The notes: generated by a model not told the origin, from the letters alone. A DNA stretch of 64,000 nt from JBMOLK01 sp049325575 (GCA_049325575.1 JBMOLK010000165.1:11075-75074), one strand, 5' to 3'; counted from the stretch's first letter, positions 46,854-54,453 are shown. Numbers and translations are program-made.

Positions 46854-47498
46854 TTGCCCAAAGGTGATAGCATCAGCACAATAAAAAAGATACTTAGTGT
46901 TGCAGAAGATTTGTTCGCAGAGAAGGGTTTTAACGGAACCAGTGTTAGTATGATTGCAAAAAAAGCCGGTGTCAACAAGGCTCTTATTTATTACCATTTC
47001 AAAGATAAGAATGATATTATCAACTCTTTATTCAAGAATATAATTATGGAGTCTGAAGAATATATAAGTCATTCTGATAATACCAACCTTCAGCAAAATA
47101 AGGAAATGAGTGTTCAGGATATGATCAGAGAAGAAATCACTTTTATGCTTAAAAGGAAAAAGATTTTATCCATTATGCTTATGGAGTCTCTTAAAGGGGA
47201 TGATAAGGAAAATTACTTTTTTCAATTTGCTGAAAATGTTATTAAAAATGAGTTGGACGGACTGCTTCAAACAGACGAAGGCACAAACTGGCATTCTGAA
47301 GAAATGCATAAGCTTTTAGCCAGCAAGTTTTTTATGGGTTTTATAACCATAATTATTTTCGTTGCATTCCGGGACAAATGGTGTGATTACTTTAAGTGTG
47401 ATATCGACAAAACTATGGAGTATTTCCTTGATTCACTTAGCAAACCCTACCTGGTATCTGATGACCTGTCAGAAGGAAACGAAAGTCTAGAAAAGTAA
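46854..47498 (+). CDS. TetR/AcrR-family transcriptional regulator
   Basis: The 214-residue protein has the N-terminal TetR helix-turn-helix (KKILSVAEDLFAEKGFNGTS then MIAKKAGVNKALIYYHFKDK, residues about 8-50) and an all-helical ligand-binding domain. The start is TTG, 8 bases after AGAGGAGG. A palindromic TetR-type operator lies about 230 bp downstream, in front of the wrecked ABC exporter gene, which was probably its target. The ligand is unknown. Confidence 0.92.
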   Translation: MPKGDSISTIKKILSVAEDLFAEKGFNGTSVSMIAKKAGVNKALIYYHFKDKNDIINSLFKNIIMESEEYISHSDNTNLQQNKEMSVQDMIREEITFMLKRKKILSIMLMESLKGDDKENYFFQFAENVIKNELDGLLQTDEGTNWHSEEMHKLLASKFFMGFITIIIFVAFRDKWCDYFKCDIDKTMEYFLDSLSKPYLVSDDLSEGNESLEK

Positions 47499-47692
47499 AC
47501 TTTTAAAGCACTGAATTTCCTTTAATTCATCCCTACAATTTACCTTAGTCTTAATCACAATCTTTATCTGTTATTTTATATTCTTTTTTTCTAAAACGCT
47601 AACCAGACTTCTTTTAAACCATATAGTACTTATATTCTTATGCTCCCCATTCTGAACACCTAAAAACCCACTAAAAAAATCCCAAAATTTTC

Positions 47693-47743
47693 TTGACAGA
47701 TCAAGCTAACAAGGAATACAATTATACTAACCGGACGGTTAGT
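47693..47743 (+). promoter_or_regulatory. Promoter with overlapping TetR-type operator
   Basis: TTGACA (47693-47698), an 18-bp spacer and TACAAT (47717-47722) are followed at once by the palindrome ACTAACCGGACGGTTAGT (47726-47743; 8-bp arms, 2-bp centre). This matches operators of AcrR-like TetR repressors and covers the expected transcription start. It faces the small ORF and the exporter remnant. Confidence 0.75.
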
Positions 47744-47901
47744 TAGTACAAAGGCATGTACGTACAAAATTGATATTATCAGCACGACACAAAAGAATAT
47801 TTATTGTCAACTCTTAGTTAAAGGTTATGTTTGAAGTACCTGTAAGATACATAAGCAGCGTGATGTCAAACCTTAACAAATAAACAAGTAAACATTAGGA
47901 G

Positions 47902-48030
47902 GTGGTAAGGAATATAAAGGTTAAAGCTTCTTTAATAGCTGACATTGAAGCAAGTACTATTTTGGAACAAACCGATAAGGATTTTATCCTTGAAGATTTA
48001 CGTGCTGTTGAAATGAAAACAGCTTGCTAA
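47902..48030 (+). CDS. Possible 42-residue peptide in front of the exporter remnant
   Basis: This open frame starts at GTG 47902 and runs to TAA 48028-48030. An AGGAGG site (47897-47902) overlaps the start, so the true start is unclear; an ATA at 47914 would be better spaced but is a rare start. The peptide is acidic and ends ...EDLRAVEMKTAC. It may be a genuine small protein under the TetR operator, or only debris of a deletion that removed the exporter's front. I do not recognise it. Confidence 0.35.
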   Translation: MVRNIKVKASLIADIEASTILEQTDKDFILEDLRAVEMKTAC

Positions 48031-48463
48031 CCTCTATACGTACTTTATGGATATGCCACTTCCGGAAAAGTATGAAACCCATGTTGGAGAAAACGGTTCA
48101 TTGCTGTCAGGAGGTCAAAAACAAAGGATCTCCATAGCTAGAGCTATAATAAAAGATTCTCCTGTTGTAATACTTGATGAGGCTACCAGTGCTGTAGACC
48201 CTATAAATGAATGGGAAATTCAGAAAGCCTTGAACAACCTGTCAAGGGGAAGAACAATAATTATTATAGCCCACCATTTGAAAACTATCAGAAATGTTGA
48301 CCAGATAATTGTTTTAGATAATGGTAAAATAGTCCAGAGAGGTAAACATCAGGATTTGATTGCACAGGAAGGACTTTATAAAAAACTATGGGATAGCCAG
48401 CACGAAGATAGCGACTGGAAAATAAAAAACCGTTATGATGATTTAGAGCAAGCAGCACTATAA
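48017..48463 (+). pseudogene. C-terminal fragment of an ABC exporter ATPase domain
   Basis: The frame keeps the second half of an MsbA/LmrA-type nucleotide-binding domain: LPEKYETHVGENGSLLSGGQ (signature), VVILDEATSAVD (Walker B), IIIAHHLKTIRNVD (H-loop) and LDNGKIVQRGKHQDLI. The transmembrane domain, Walker A and Q-loop are absent. Similarity to exporters continues upstream of the first ATG (48047), through QLANLYTYF, to an in-frame stop at 48014-48016. The gene is therefore truncated by deletion rather than being a short real gene. It stays under the TetR-type promoter. Confidence 0.85.
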
Positions 48464-48531
48464 ATACTTTATAATCTCATATTTAAAGATACTAAAACAG
48501 GTTCCTCCGGGAAGAAAGGTGGTTATTATAT

Positions 48532-49134
48532 ATGAATAAGGAAAAAAGAAAAAACCGTTATGATTTCCATTCTATGAGCTATGTCACTATGTATTACAAT
48601 TTTCACCAGGGGATGTTAATAAGTCTGGCACAAGCATACGAAAAAAAATTAAAGGATGCGGGATTCTCTCAAGGTAAAATACTCGATGCCGGCTGTGCAT
48701 TCGGAGGACTTTCGATGCATCTTGTCAATGCATTTCCCCTCATTGAGTGCATAGGTGTCGATTTTTCGCAGAACCAAATTGATTTTGCATCCCAACTGGC
48801 AAAGGAGGCTCCGGGTGGAGAACGAATTACTTTTGTTAAGGCAGATGTTCACCATCTGCCTTTTGAAGATAATTCCTTCGATGCTGTGTTCAATCTGAAT
48901 GTTGCACATATTGTGGATGACCCTGTGCAGATGTTTAATGAATTTGAACGAGTATTAAAGCCTGAAGGTGTTCTTTTCATAAAAGACTTGAGAAAAACCC
49001 TTTTTGGCAGTGCTGAAGAGGAAATCAGGTATTCATTCACAGCTGAAGAAGCACGTGAACTAATTTCCCAATCAAAACTACGCAAGGGTAAATTCTCTAC
49101 CTCCTCGCTGTGGTGGAACTATGAAATCATATAA
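48532..49134 (+). CDS. Class I SAM-dependent methyltransferase
   Basis: The 200-residue protein has motif I ILDAGCAFGGLSMHL (about residues 43-57), an acidic IGVDFS end of beta-2, FVKADVHHLPFEDNSFDAVF, and LKPEGVLFIKDL (motif III). This is the Methyltransf_11/25 type; the substrate is not predictable. A GAAAGG-type site is upstream. It follows the exporter remnant by 68 bp with no terminator between them, so it was probably co-transcribed with the exporter. Confidence 0.88.
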   Translation: MNKEKRKNRYDFHSMSYVTMYYNFHQGMLISLAQAYEKKLKDAGFSQGKILDAGCAFGGLSMHLVNAFPLIECIGVDFSQNQIDFASQLAKEAPGGERITFVKADVHHLPFEDNSFDAVFNLNVAHIVDDPVQMFNEFERVLKPEGVLFIKDLRKTLFGSAEEEIRYSFTAEEARELISQSKLRKGKFSTSSLWWNYEII

Positions 49135-49169
49135 GTGAGAAGACCCTAGGTTGGGTAATGCTCCAATAT

Positions 49170-49220
49170 AAACCTCCTCTCTGATTTAACTATTTATTTG
49201 ACCGGAGAGGAGGTTTATTT
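49170..49220 (+). terminator. Terminator after the methyltransferase gene
   Basis: AAACCTCCTCTC (49170-49181) and GAGAGGAGGTTT (49205-49216) form a perfect 12-bp stem, followed by ATTTTATTT. The loop is 23 bases. It ends the tetR/exporter/methyltransferase unit. Confidence 0.75.
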
Positions 49221-49449
49221 TATTTAGTATACACAACTTTTCTAAAAAAGCAAAATAATCAACCTCATAAAGTTATTAAACGTACCCTCAATAACGGTTC
49301 TATATGTCGAATTCAAGCTACTGAATAATAACAGACACAGAGTGCATATCCAAAGCATATACTAATTATGTAATTACTTTATGTCTCTTATATGACTGTG
49401 TCATCATTTAGGTGATGTACCTGAATTTTTTGTTAGAGGAGTGGGTGTG
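49221..49449. other. Region upstream of the GerPA/PF-like gene
   Basis: No gene is seen. CATATACTA at 49356-49364 matches the sigma-K -10 pattern CATANNNTA, with ACAC about 17 bp upstream, and could be a mother-cell sporulation promoter for the next gene. The match is short and unproven. Confidence 0.3.
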
Positions 49450-49695
49450 GTGGCCGTACCAATACTATTTAACGCAATAAATACTGTTCATATGAATACA
49501 TCATCCATGGTTGCAGTAGGAGTAAACTCACAGCCTGGTTGGAGTTCACATCAAAAAAGAAATTTTGGATTAGGCACGCCAGTTGGTATTAATTGGAGTT
49601 TTATAGGTGCATCTACCCTTATCGATGTAGATGTTAGTGATATGCCGGTTAACAACCCAACAGGCAATATTTCACCCCAGAGTCAAGCAATATGA
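49450..49695 (+). CDS. Small protein resembling the GerPA/GerPF spore germination family
   Basis: The 81-residue protein starts at GTG 49450, about 10 bases after AGAGGAG; an earlier GTG at 49441 abuts that site. The order of short conserved blocks (VAVG, GLGTPVG, then IDVDVSDMPVNN) resembles GerPA/GerPF proteins, which help germinants cross the spore coat. No other gerP gene is nearby, so the family call is tentative. There is no signal peptide or membrane helix. Confidence 0.55.
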   Translation: MAVPILFNAINTVHMNTSSMVAVGVNSQPGWSSHQKRNFGLGTPVGINWSFIGASTLIDVDVSDMPVNNPTGNISPQSQAI

Positions 49696-49789
49696 TAATA
49701 CTTATATTGCATCTCTGCGTTAGCACCATTCTGCTTGTTCCCGGTTAAAGTACTAACAGGCAGTTGGCGAACTTTTCTGAAATAAAATA

Positions 49790-49817
49790 TTGCATTTTTA
49801 TTCCACAATGATATAAT
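49790..49817 (+). promoter_or_regulatory. Sigma-A promoter of the structured RNA module
   Basis: TTGCAT (49790-49795), a 16-bp spacer and a consensus TATAAT (49812-49817) place the expected transcript start at about 49824-49826, exactly at the first base of the long-range helix. The upstream 33 bp (49778-49810) are repeated perfectly at 45511-45543. Confidence 0.75.
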
Positions 49818-49824
49818 CAGACTT

Positions 49825-50048
49825 GGGAAAATTAAAAAGTTGCCGTGACCACAAGGTGGGCCAACACCTTGTGGCTCATGCAGGTGAAGGTAGCACCTAC
49901 ACGTATAGCATTTGCTATCACAGCAACAATGTTATTATAGTTCATTTTTATCTTTTTTACAACGATAACATTAGTGCATGTGTAGGGTTAAGTCCTGCAT
50001 ATGCACTTTTTAATTTTCCCTCTCAAAAAAACATATTGAGGGGGAAAA
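49825..50048 (+). ncRNA. Highly structured riboswitch-like leader RNA, unknown class
   Basis: P1: GGGAAAATTAAAAAGT (49825-49840) pairs perfectly with ACTTTTTAATTTTCCC (50005-50020). Inside lie P2, CCACAAGGT/ACCTTGTGG (49849-49874, extended by CGTGA/TCATG); P3, AGGTG/CACCT (49882-49898); P4, ATAGC/GCTAT (49904-49917); P5, AATGTTAT/ATAACATT (49928-49971); and P6, a 14-bp stem from 49973 to 50007 followed by TTTTT, so terminator-like. A separate 13-bp hairpin TTTTCCCTCTCAA/TTGAGGGGGAAAA (50014-50048) buries the ribosome site of the next ORF and shares bases 50014-50020 with P1. The two states exclude each other. I know no Rfam class that it matches. Confidence 0.75.
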
Positions 50049-50052
50049 TTAT

Positions 50053-50352
50053 ATGTTCGGTATAAAGAGAGAGCAAAGGGTCAGGGAGCTGTTTGCGGTT
50101 TTCAAGGATAAAAGGATCGAGCAGCTTGAAGTGGATTTTTCGAAGGATAAAAGATTCCTGGCCCTTGCAGGCAGGGGTGACAAGCTTTACTCCTGCCTGC
50201 AGAAGGAGATTGACGACAGGCTAAAAGCGGATTTGTCAAAATATGAGGGTACCAACAACGATATTCTCCTCCTGGCACAGTCATATTTCTATGAGAAAGG
50301 TTTTAGCGACTGTATCAAGCTTATACGGATCTTATTTTCAGAGGACATGTGA
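50053..50352 (+). CDS. 99-residue protein of unknown function controlled by the structured leader
   Basis: The ATG lies 8 bases after GAGGGGG. The protein is soluble, highly charged and probably all helical (for example RVRELFAVFKDKRIEQLEVD, then LAGRGDKLYSCLQKEIDDRL and DILLLAQSYFYEKGFSDCIKLI). It has no signal peptide, membrane helix or motif I recognise. The last codons (FSEDM-stop) lie inside the terminator stem, and those same codons plus terminator occur at the deleted copy near 45570. It is transcribed from its own promoter at 49790. Confidence 0.7.
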   Translation: MFGIKREQRVRELFAVFKDKRIEQLEVDFSKDKRFLALAGRGDKLYSCLQKEIDDRLKADLSKYEGTNNDILLLAQSYFYEKGFSDCIKLIRILFSEDM

Positions 50353-50377
50353 CATTTTGCATGTCCTCTGTGATTTT
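50339..50377 (+). terminator. Terminator overlapping the end of the 99-residue ORF
   Basis: CAGAGGACATG (50339-50349) and CATGTCCTCTG (50360-50370) give a perfect 11-bp stem with a 10-base loop, followed by TGATTTT. The first arm contains the last codons of the ORF. A shortened version lies at 45575-45598. It may also serve the convergent xthA gene. Confidence 0.75.
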
Positions 50378-50397
50378 ACTGCTTAACAGCTTGGATT

Positions 50398-51153
50398 TCA
50401 CACAATCACAAGCTCAACGGGACAATGGTCCGAACCCAAAACATCAGCATGTATTGACGCCTCCGCCAGACTCTCACTTAGCCTTTGTGATACACAGAAA
50501 TAGTCAATTCTCCAGCCAACATTCTTTGCACGGGCATTGAACATATATGACCACCAGGTATAGGCATCCTTTTTATCAGGGTAAAAGAACCGGAAGGTAT
50601 CAATAAAGCCCGAATCCAGAAGTTCTGTAAACTTGCCCCGCTCTTCATCGGTAAAGCCTGCATTCCTTTTATTTGATGACGGATTCTTAAGATCAATCTC
50701 CTTATGAGCTACATTCATATCACCACACACAATAACAGGCTTTTTAAGATCCAGCTGCTTTAAATAGCTCCTGAAATCATCTTCCCATTTCATCCTGTAG
50801 TCAAGTCTTTCCAGTCCCCTTTTGGCATTAGGGGTATATACATTGACAAGATAATAATCTGAATATTCCAGGGTTATAATACGCCCCTCGCTGTCATGCT
50901 CATCAATGCCGATTCCCTTTGTCACATCCAGCGGCTCGATACGGGTAAATACTGCTGTACCCGAATACCCCTTTTTAATTGCATAATTCCAATATTGATA
51001 ATATCCATCAAGATCAAGTTCTATCTGACCTTCCTGAAGTTTGCTTTCCTGTATGCAGAATATATCAGCATCTACACTTTTGAAATAGTCCATAAACCCT
51101 TTTTCCCAGCATGCTCTAAGGCCATTTACATTCCAAGAAATCAGTTTTGTCAT
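50398..51153 (-). CDS. xthA: Exodeoxyribonuclease III / AP endonuclease
   Basis: The 251-residue EEP-fold nuclease has SWNVNGLRACWEKGF (metal-binding Asn), FCIQESKLQ (catalytic Glu), NVYTPNAKRG, VCGDMNVAHKEIDL (Asp/Asn pair) and the C-terminal SDHCPVEL (catalytic Asp-His). It repairs abasic sites and trims 3' ends. The length equals the family norm. It lies 30 bp downstream of comM on the same strand. Confidence 0.96.
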   Translation of the reverse strand: MTKLISWNVNGLRACWEKGFMDYFKSVDADIFCIQESKLQEGQIELDLDGYYQYWNYAIKKGYSGTAVFTRIEPLDVTKGIGIDEHDSEGRIITLEYSDYYLVNVYTPNAKRGLERLDYRMKWEDDFRSYLKQLDLKKPVIVCGDMNVAHKEIDLKNPSSNKRNAGFTDEERGKFTELLDSGFIDTFRFFYPDKKDAYTWWSYMFNARAKNVGWRIDYFCVSQRLSESLAEASIHADVLGSDHCPVELVIV

Positions 51154-51183
51154 TTTACTCTCCTTATACTTGAATTTATATAA

Positions 51184-52722
51184 TCATTGAGCTTCCCACA
51201 TTTTCCTGTCAAGGCTTCTATACTGTATTGCTTCTAGCAAATGATTGGACTTAATCCCTTCACTACCCTCCATATCTGCAATGGTACGGGCAACTTTAAG
51301 AATCCTGTTGTGTGCCCTGGCACTTAAGCCCAACCTGTCAAAAGCGTTCTTTAAAAGCTCTTTACACTTATCATCAAGCTTGCAGAATTTCTTTATCATT
51401 GAGGGAGTAAGCTCCGCATTTGAATAAATGCCCAGCTCCTTGTATCTTTCCCTTTGGATCTTTCTTGACCTGTTTACCCTTTCCCTTATTACCCTTGATT
51501 TTTCTCCCTCTTCCTGGCTCTCAAGGTCATTGTATTTAACAGAAGCCACCTCAATGTGTATATCTATCCTGTCCAATAAAGGCCCAGAGAGCTTTCCAAG
51601 ATACTGTTGGACCTGCTTTGGTGTACATGTACACTCTTTTGACTCATCAAGGTAGTTACCGCACTTGCATGGATTTGCTGCACATATCAAAGTCGTTCTA
51701 GAAGGGTATGTAAAGGTTGCGTTAATCCTTGAAATAGTCACAGCACCATCCTCAAGTGGCTGCCTTAATACTTCTAATGCATCTTTGTTGAATTCCGGCA
51801 GTTCATCAAGAAATAAAACTCCAAAGTGTGCAAGGCTTATCTCTCCCGGTTTGGGATACTTTCCACCCCCGATAAGGCTTACATTTGATATAGTGTGATG
51901 GGGTGACCGAAAGGGCCTTTGGGTTAAAAGCGATGTACTGGATGGCAGTGCTCCTGCAATACTATGAATTTTTGTCACTTCCAGTGCCTCTTCAAAGGCC
52001 ATTGAAGGAAGTATTGTGGGAAGCCTTTTGGCTATCATGGTTTTACCGCAGCCAGGCGAACCTAACATGATACAGTTATGCCCTCCCGAAGCAGCAACTT
52101 CTAGAGCCCTCTTAACGTTCTCCTGGCCCTTTACATCGGCAAAGTCTACGTCATATATCAGGTTCCTATTAAAAATCTCATCTATATCTACTATATGAGG
52201 TTCTATCCTGCAGACTCCGTTTAAGTGATTAACTACATCCACAATGCTTCTTGCAGGGAGAACATTAATACCTTTTACAACCGCAGCTTCATCAGCGTTT
52301 TCCAAGGGCAGGACTATGTTTTCAATACCTTCTTCCCTTGCACTTATAACCATTGGGAGTATCCCTTTAACAGGTTTGATCTCACCGTCCAAAGAAAGCT
52401 CACCCAAGAATGCAAACCTTTCCAGGGCATTATTATGTATCTGTTCGGTTGCTGCCAGTATGCCTAACGCTATAGGAAGGTCAAAAGCAGAACCTTCTTT
52501 TCTTTTATCTGCCGGAGCAAGATTTACTGTTATTCTTTTAACCGGAAACTCAAGGCCGGCATTTTTAATTGCGGCTCTTACACGCTCCTTTGACTCCTTA
52601 ACTGCAGTGTCTCCCAGCCCCACCATATCAAAAGAGGGTATGCCGTTGCTGATATCTGTCTCCACCAGAACTATATAACCGTCAATTCCCACAAGACCTA
52701 AACTTTTTACTTTTGAAAGCAT
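51184..52722 (-). CDS. comM: YifB/ComM-family Mg-chelatase-like AAA+ ATPase
   Basis: The 512-residue protein has an N-terminal Lon-protease-S16-like domain (about 20-165), an AAA+ module with Walker A MLGSPGCGKTMIAKRLP near residue 218, Walker B GVLFLDELPEFNKDALEVLR, a zinc-type CANPCKCGNYLDESKECTC loop, and a C-terminal Mg_chelatase_C domain. ComM is a hexameric branch-migration helicase used in natural transformation in Vibrio and Haemophilus; in Firmicutes its role is less certain. A LexA-box candidate lies in its promoter. Confidence 0.94.
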   Translation of the reverse strand: MLSKVKSLGLVGIDGYIVLVETDISNGIPSFDMVGLGDTAVKESKERVRAAIKNAGLEFPVKRITVNLAPADKRKEGSAFDLPIALGILAATEQIHNNALERFAFLGELSLDGEIKPVKGILPMVISAREEGIENIVLPLENADEAAVVKGINVLPARSIVDVVNHLNGVCRIEPHIVDIDEIFNRNLIYDVDFADVKGQENVKRALEVAASGGHNCIMLGSPGCGKTMIAKRLPTILPSMAFEEALEVTKIHSIAGALPSSTSLLTQRPFRSPHHTISNVSLIGGGKYPKPGEISLAHFGVLFLDELPEFNKDALEVLRQPLEDGAVTISRINATFTYPSRTTLICAANPCKCGNYLDESKECTCTPKQVQQYLGKLSGPLLDRIDIHIEVASVKYNDLESQEEGEKSRVIRERVNRSRKIQRERYKELGIYSNAELTPSMIKKFCKLDDKCKELLKNAFDRLGLSARAHNRILKVARTIADMEGSEGIKSNHLLEAIQYRSLDRKMWEAQ

Positions 52723-52753
52723 ACCTCACAACCTTCCCATCCTCACCAGCAGA

Positions 52754-52804
52754 CAAACGTTTGTTCGTGTAATTATTATAGATTATATATATGAAGGTTG
52801 TAAA
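52754..52804 (-). promoter_or_regulatory. comM promoter with LexA (SOS) box candidate
   Basis: On the minus strand TTTACA (52804-52799), an 18-bp spacer and TATAAT (52780-52775) form a good sigma-A promoter. CGAACAAACGTTTG (52767-52754) lies 7 bases later and differs by one base from the Gram-positive LexA consensus CGAACNNNNGTTCG. It covers the likely transcription start, as expected of a repressor site. Confidence 0.6.
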
Positions 52805-52826
52805 GACCTAAGTTTGGTATGGGATT

Positions 52827-52854
52827 AAAGGCAGCATTTTTACTGCCTTTTTTT
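52827..52854 (+). terminator. Terminator-like hairpin near the AraC gene end
   Basis: AAAGGCAG and CTGCCTTT form an 8-bp stem with an 8-base loop, followed by TTTT on the plus strand and AATCCC on the minus strand. It lies after the minus-strand AraC-type gene, but the T tract is in the plus direction, so its use is unclear. Confidence 0.45.
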
Positions 52855-52901
52855 AAATTTAGGTGCTATAATAATTACTTACAGTATATTCCATATAATA
52901 A

Positions 52902-53849
52902 CTACAATGGTTTTACTGGTAGAAAAATATCGATAAAATGTTTTTTATCGGGATGTGTATTAGGATCATTCATATACATCTCAAAAACGCAACCTTCATC
53001 CGGCTGAAATCCACTGTTAGGAAGCCATTCACCATAAATATAATTCCAGGCAGCTGTGTGGTCATTTGGTTCATCAACCTCAAAGTGACCAATCGCATAT
53101 TTGCCTGACGGAATGACTATCTTTCCTATTTCACTATTTACATCCACATTTTGAGAAACTACTAAGCAAATACTCGTTTTCAGATTCTCTTGCGCAGTAA
53201 ATTCAGGATTATCATGATAAATTGCAAATGGCTTCGAGTCGTTATTCAGTAAATCCCTGGCCTTAGCCCAATTCATCAATCTACTCATCATCCCCTGGAA
53301 TACGACAGCCAATTCTTCATAAGAACCTGAGTGCCTTAAATAGATAGCTTTGATTTCTTCAATCATTCGTACCTCAACATTGCCTTTAATTAACATAACA
53401 TCTTCCTTTCTTGGTACATTTGTTATGTCTTCATTATAGCGCGGCAATAAATTAATAGCTTTACCGTTTTTGCTACTCACCTGGCAATTCTTGCTGTAGT
53501 TTTGTCTTACTTCTGTGGCACTCATTCCAAAGTGGTTTTTAAAAAGTCTTGAAAATGCTGCTGACTCAGAAAAGCCTAACATCATTGCAACCTCAGTAAT
53601 ACTCATAAAAGGATTGTGCAGAAGTAAAGAGATGGCTCTCTCTATTCGTATTCGATTGACATAACTTAACAGTGTTTCTTTTACAATTCCACTAAAAATT
53701 CTATGAAAATGAAACTTTGAAAAACCAGAGATTTCAGCAAGGGTATCAAGGGAAAGATCTCCCCCAAGATTCGCTTCAATGTAATCTTGTACTCTGTTTA
53801 TCCTTGAAATATACTCCATATAGGTCATGGATTTATCTGAACTATTCAT
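52902..53849 (-). CDS. AraC-family regulator with GyrI-like effector domain
   Basis: About 315 residues comprise two AraC helix-turn-helix units (LSLDTLAEISGFSKFHFHRI and MSITEVAMMLGFSESAAFSR, within about residues 15-112) and a C-terminal GyrI/BmrR-like effector-binding domain (about 155-315; VRMIEEIKAIYLRHSGSYEE). Such proteins often control multidrug or stress genes. The ATG at 53849 is well spaced from AAAGGAG; a GTG at 53858 touches it. No obvious target gene is adjacent. Confidence 0.92.
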   Translation of the reverse strand: MNSSDKSMTYMEYISRINRVQDYIEANLGGDLSLDTLAEISGFSKFHFHRIFSGIVKETLLSYVNRIRIERAISLLLHNPFMSITEVAMMLGFSESAAFSRLFKNHFGMSATEVRQNYSKNCQVSSKNGKAINLLPRYNEDITNVPRKEDVMLIKGNVEVRMIEEIKAIYLRHSGSYEELAVVFQGMMSRLMNWAKARDLLNNDSKPFAIYHDNPEFTAQENLKTSICLVVSQNVDVNSEIGKIVIPSGKYAIGHFEVDEPNDHTAAWNYIYGEWLPNSGFQPDEGCVFEMYMNDPNTHPDKKHFIDIFLPVKPL

Positions 53850-53858
53850 TGATTTCAC

Positions 53859-54453
53859 TCCTTTCCGAGCATATAAAAATAATTCGCCTAGTATAAATAA
53901 TCTTCACATTATATTTCTGTTTTCACACACCAACACACACAAAACTATCCATCTTAAAAGTCTCAAAAACCCTTGATTTTACGCACTATTTTCGTTCAAG
54001 TAAACATACTGTCTCCACGTGATATCATTTAGTTCAATCCTACATAAAGGCATCATAATCTTTTCCTATACCCTTACCTATAAATAAAATATCTATCAGC
54101 CCTAATTTAGGACAAATAACAGCTTTATCACCAATATGAATTATTGACATTTTACTACAAATTGTTTTGCTTGGTAAGCTATAATTTGAAATAATGAACT
54201 GCGGCTTCCCCAGTTTATTAGACATATAGAACTCGTAAAATCTCATATTTACGTAAATTTCCGCCAAATTTCATACAGCTGTTGCTTCCAATAAAAATTC
54301 CTCATATTGTATATTTACATTTACTCAATAATGTTCAATGCTTTAAAGATAAAAGAGTTAAAGCTTACACAAAACTCCATATTAACGAAAAAGTAAAGAT
54401 AAATGATTAGCATCACATAATACAGGGAAATAAATATTATGGGGGGTGTTGGT
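53859..54453. other. A/T-rich region with one doubtful ORF
   Basis: Except for a weak 75-codon frame at 54040-54267, this 595-bp stretch holds nothing I can assign. A CACACA-rich segment lies near 53926-53941. Promoters of the AraC gene and the zinc-ribbon gene must be here, but no clear hexamers were found. Confidence 0.3.
54040..54267 (-). CDS. Doubtful 75-residue ORF, possibly a gene fragment
   Basis: The frame opens with TTG and has no ribosome site before any start. The translation (SLPSKTICSKMSIIHIGDKAV, then CPKLGLIDILFIGKGIG) looks protein-like rather than random, so it may be the remnant of a longer gene. I do not recognise a family. Confidence 0.25.
   Translation of the reverse strand: MAEIYVNMRFYEFYMSNKLGKPQFIISNYSLPSKTICSKMSIIHIGDKAVICPKLGLIDILFIGKGIGKDYDAFM

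Noticed and set aside
48047..48463. Stand-alone 138-residue ABC ATPase gene
   Set aside because: Similarity to exporters continues upstream of the first ATG to an in-frame stop, and Walker A and the membrane domain are missing. It is a truncated gene.
49840..49905. T-box leader (GGTAGCACC resembling the antiterminator bulge)
   Set aside because: The full T-box sequence GGTGGNACCGCG, the stem I specifier loop and a downstream aminoacyl-tRNA synthetase or amino-acid gene are absent.
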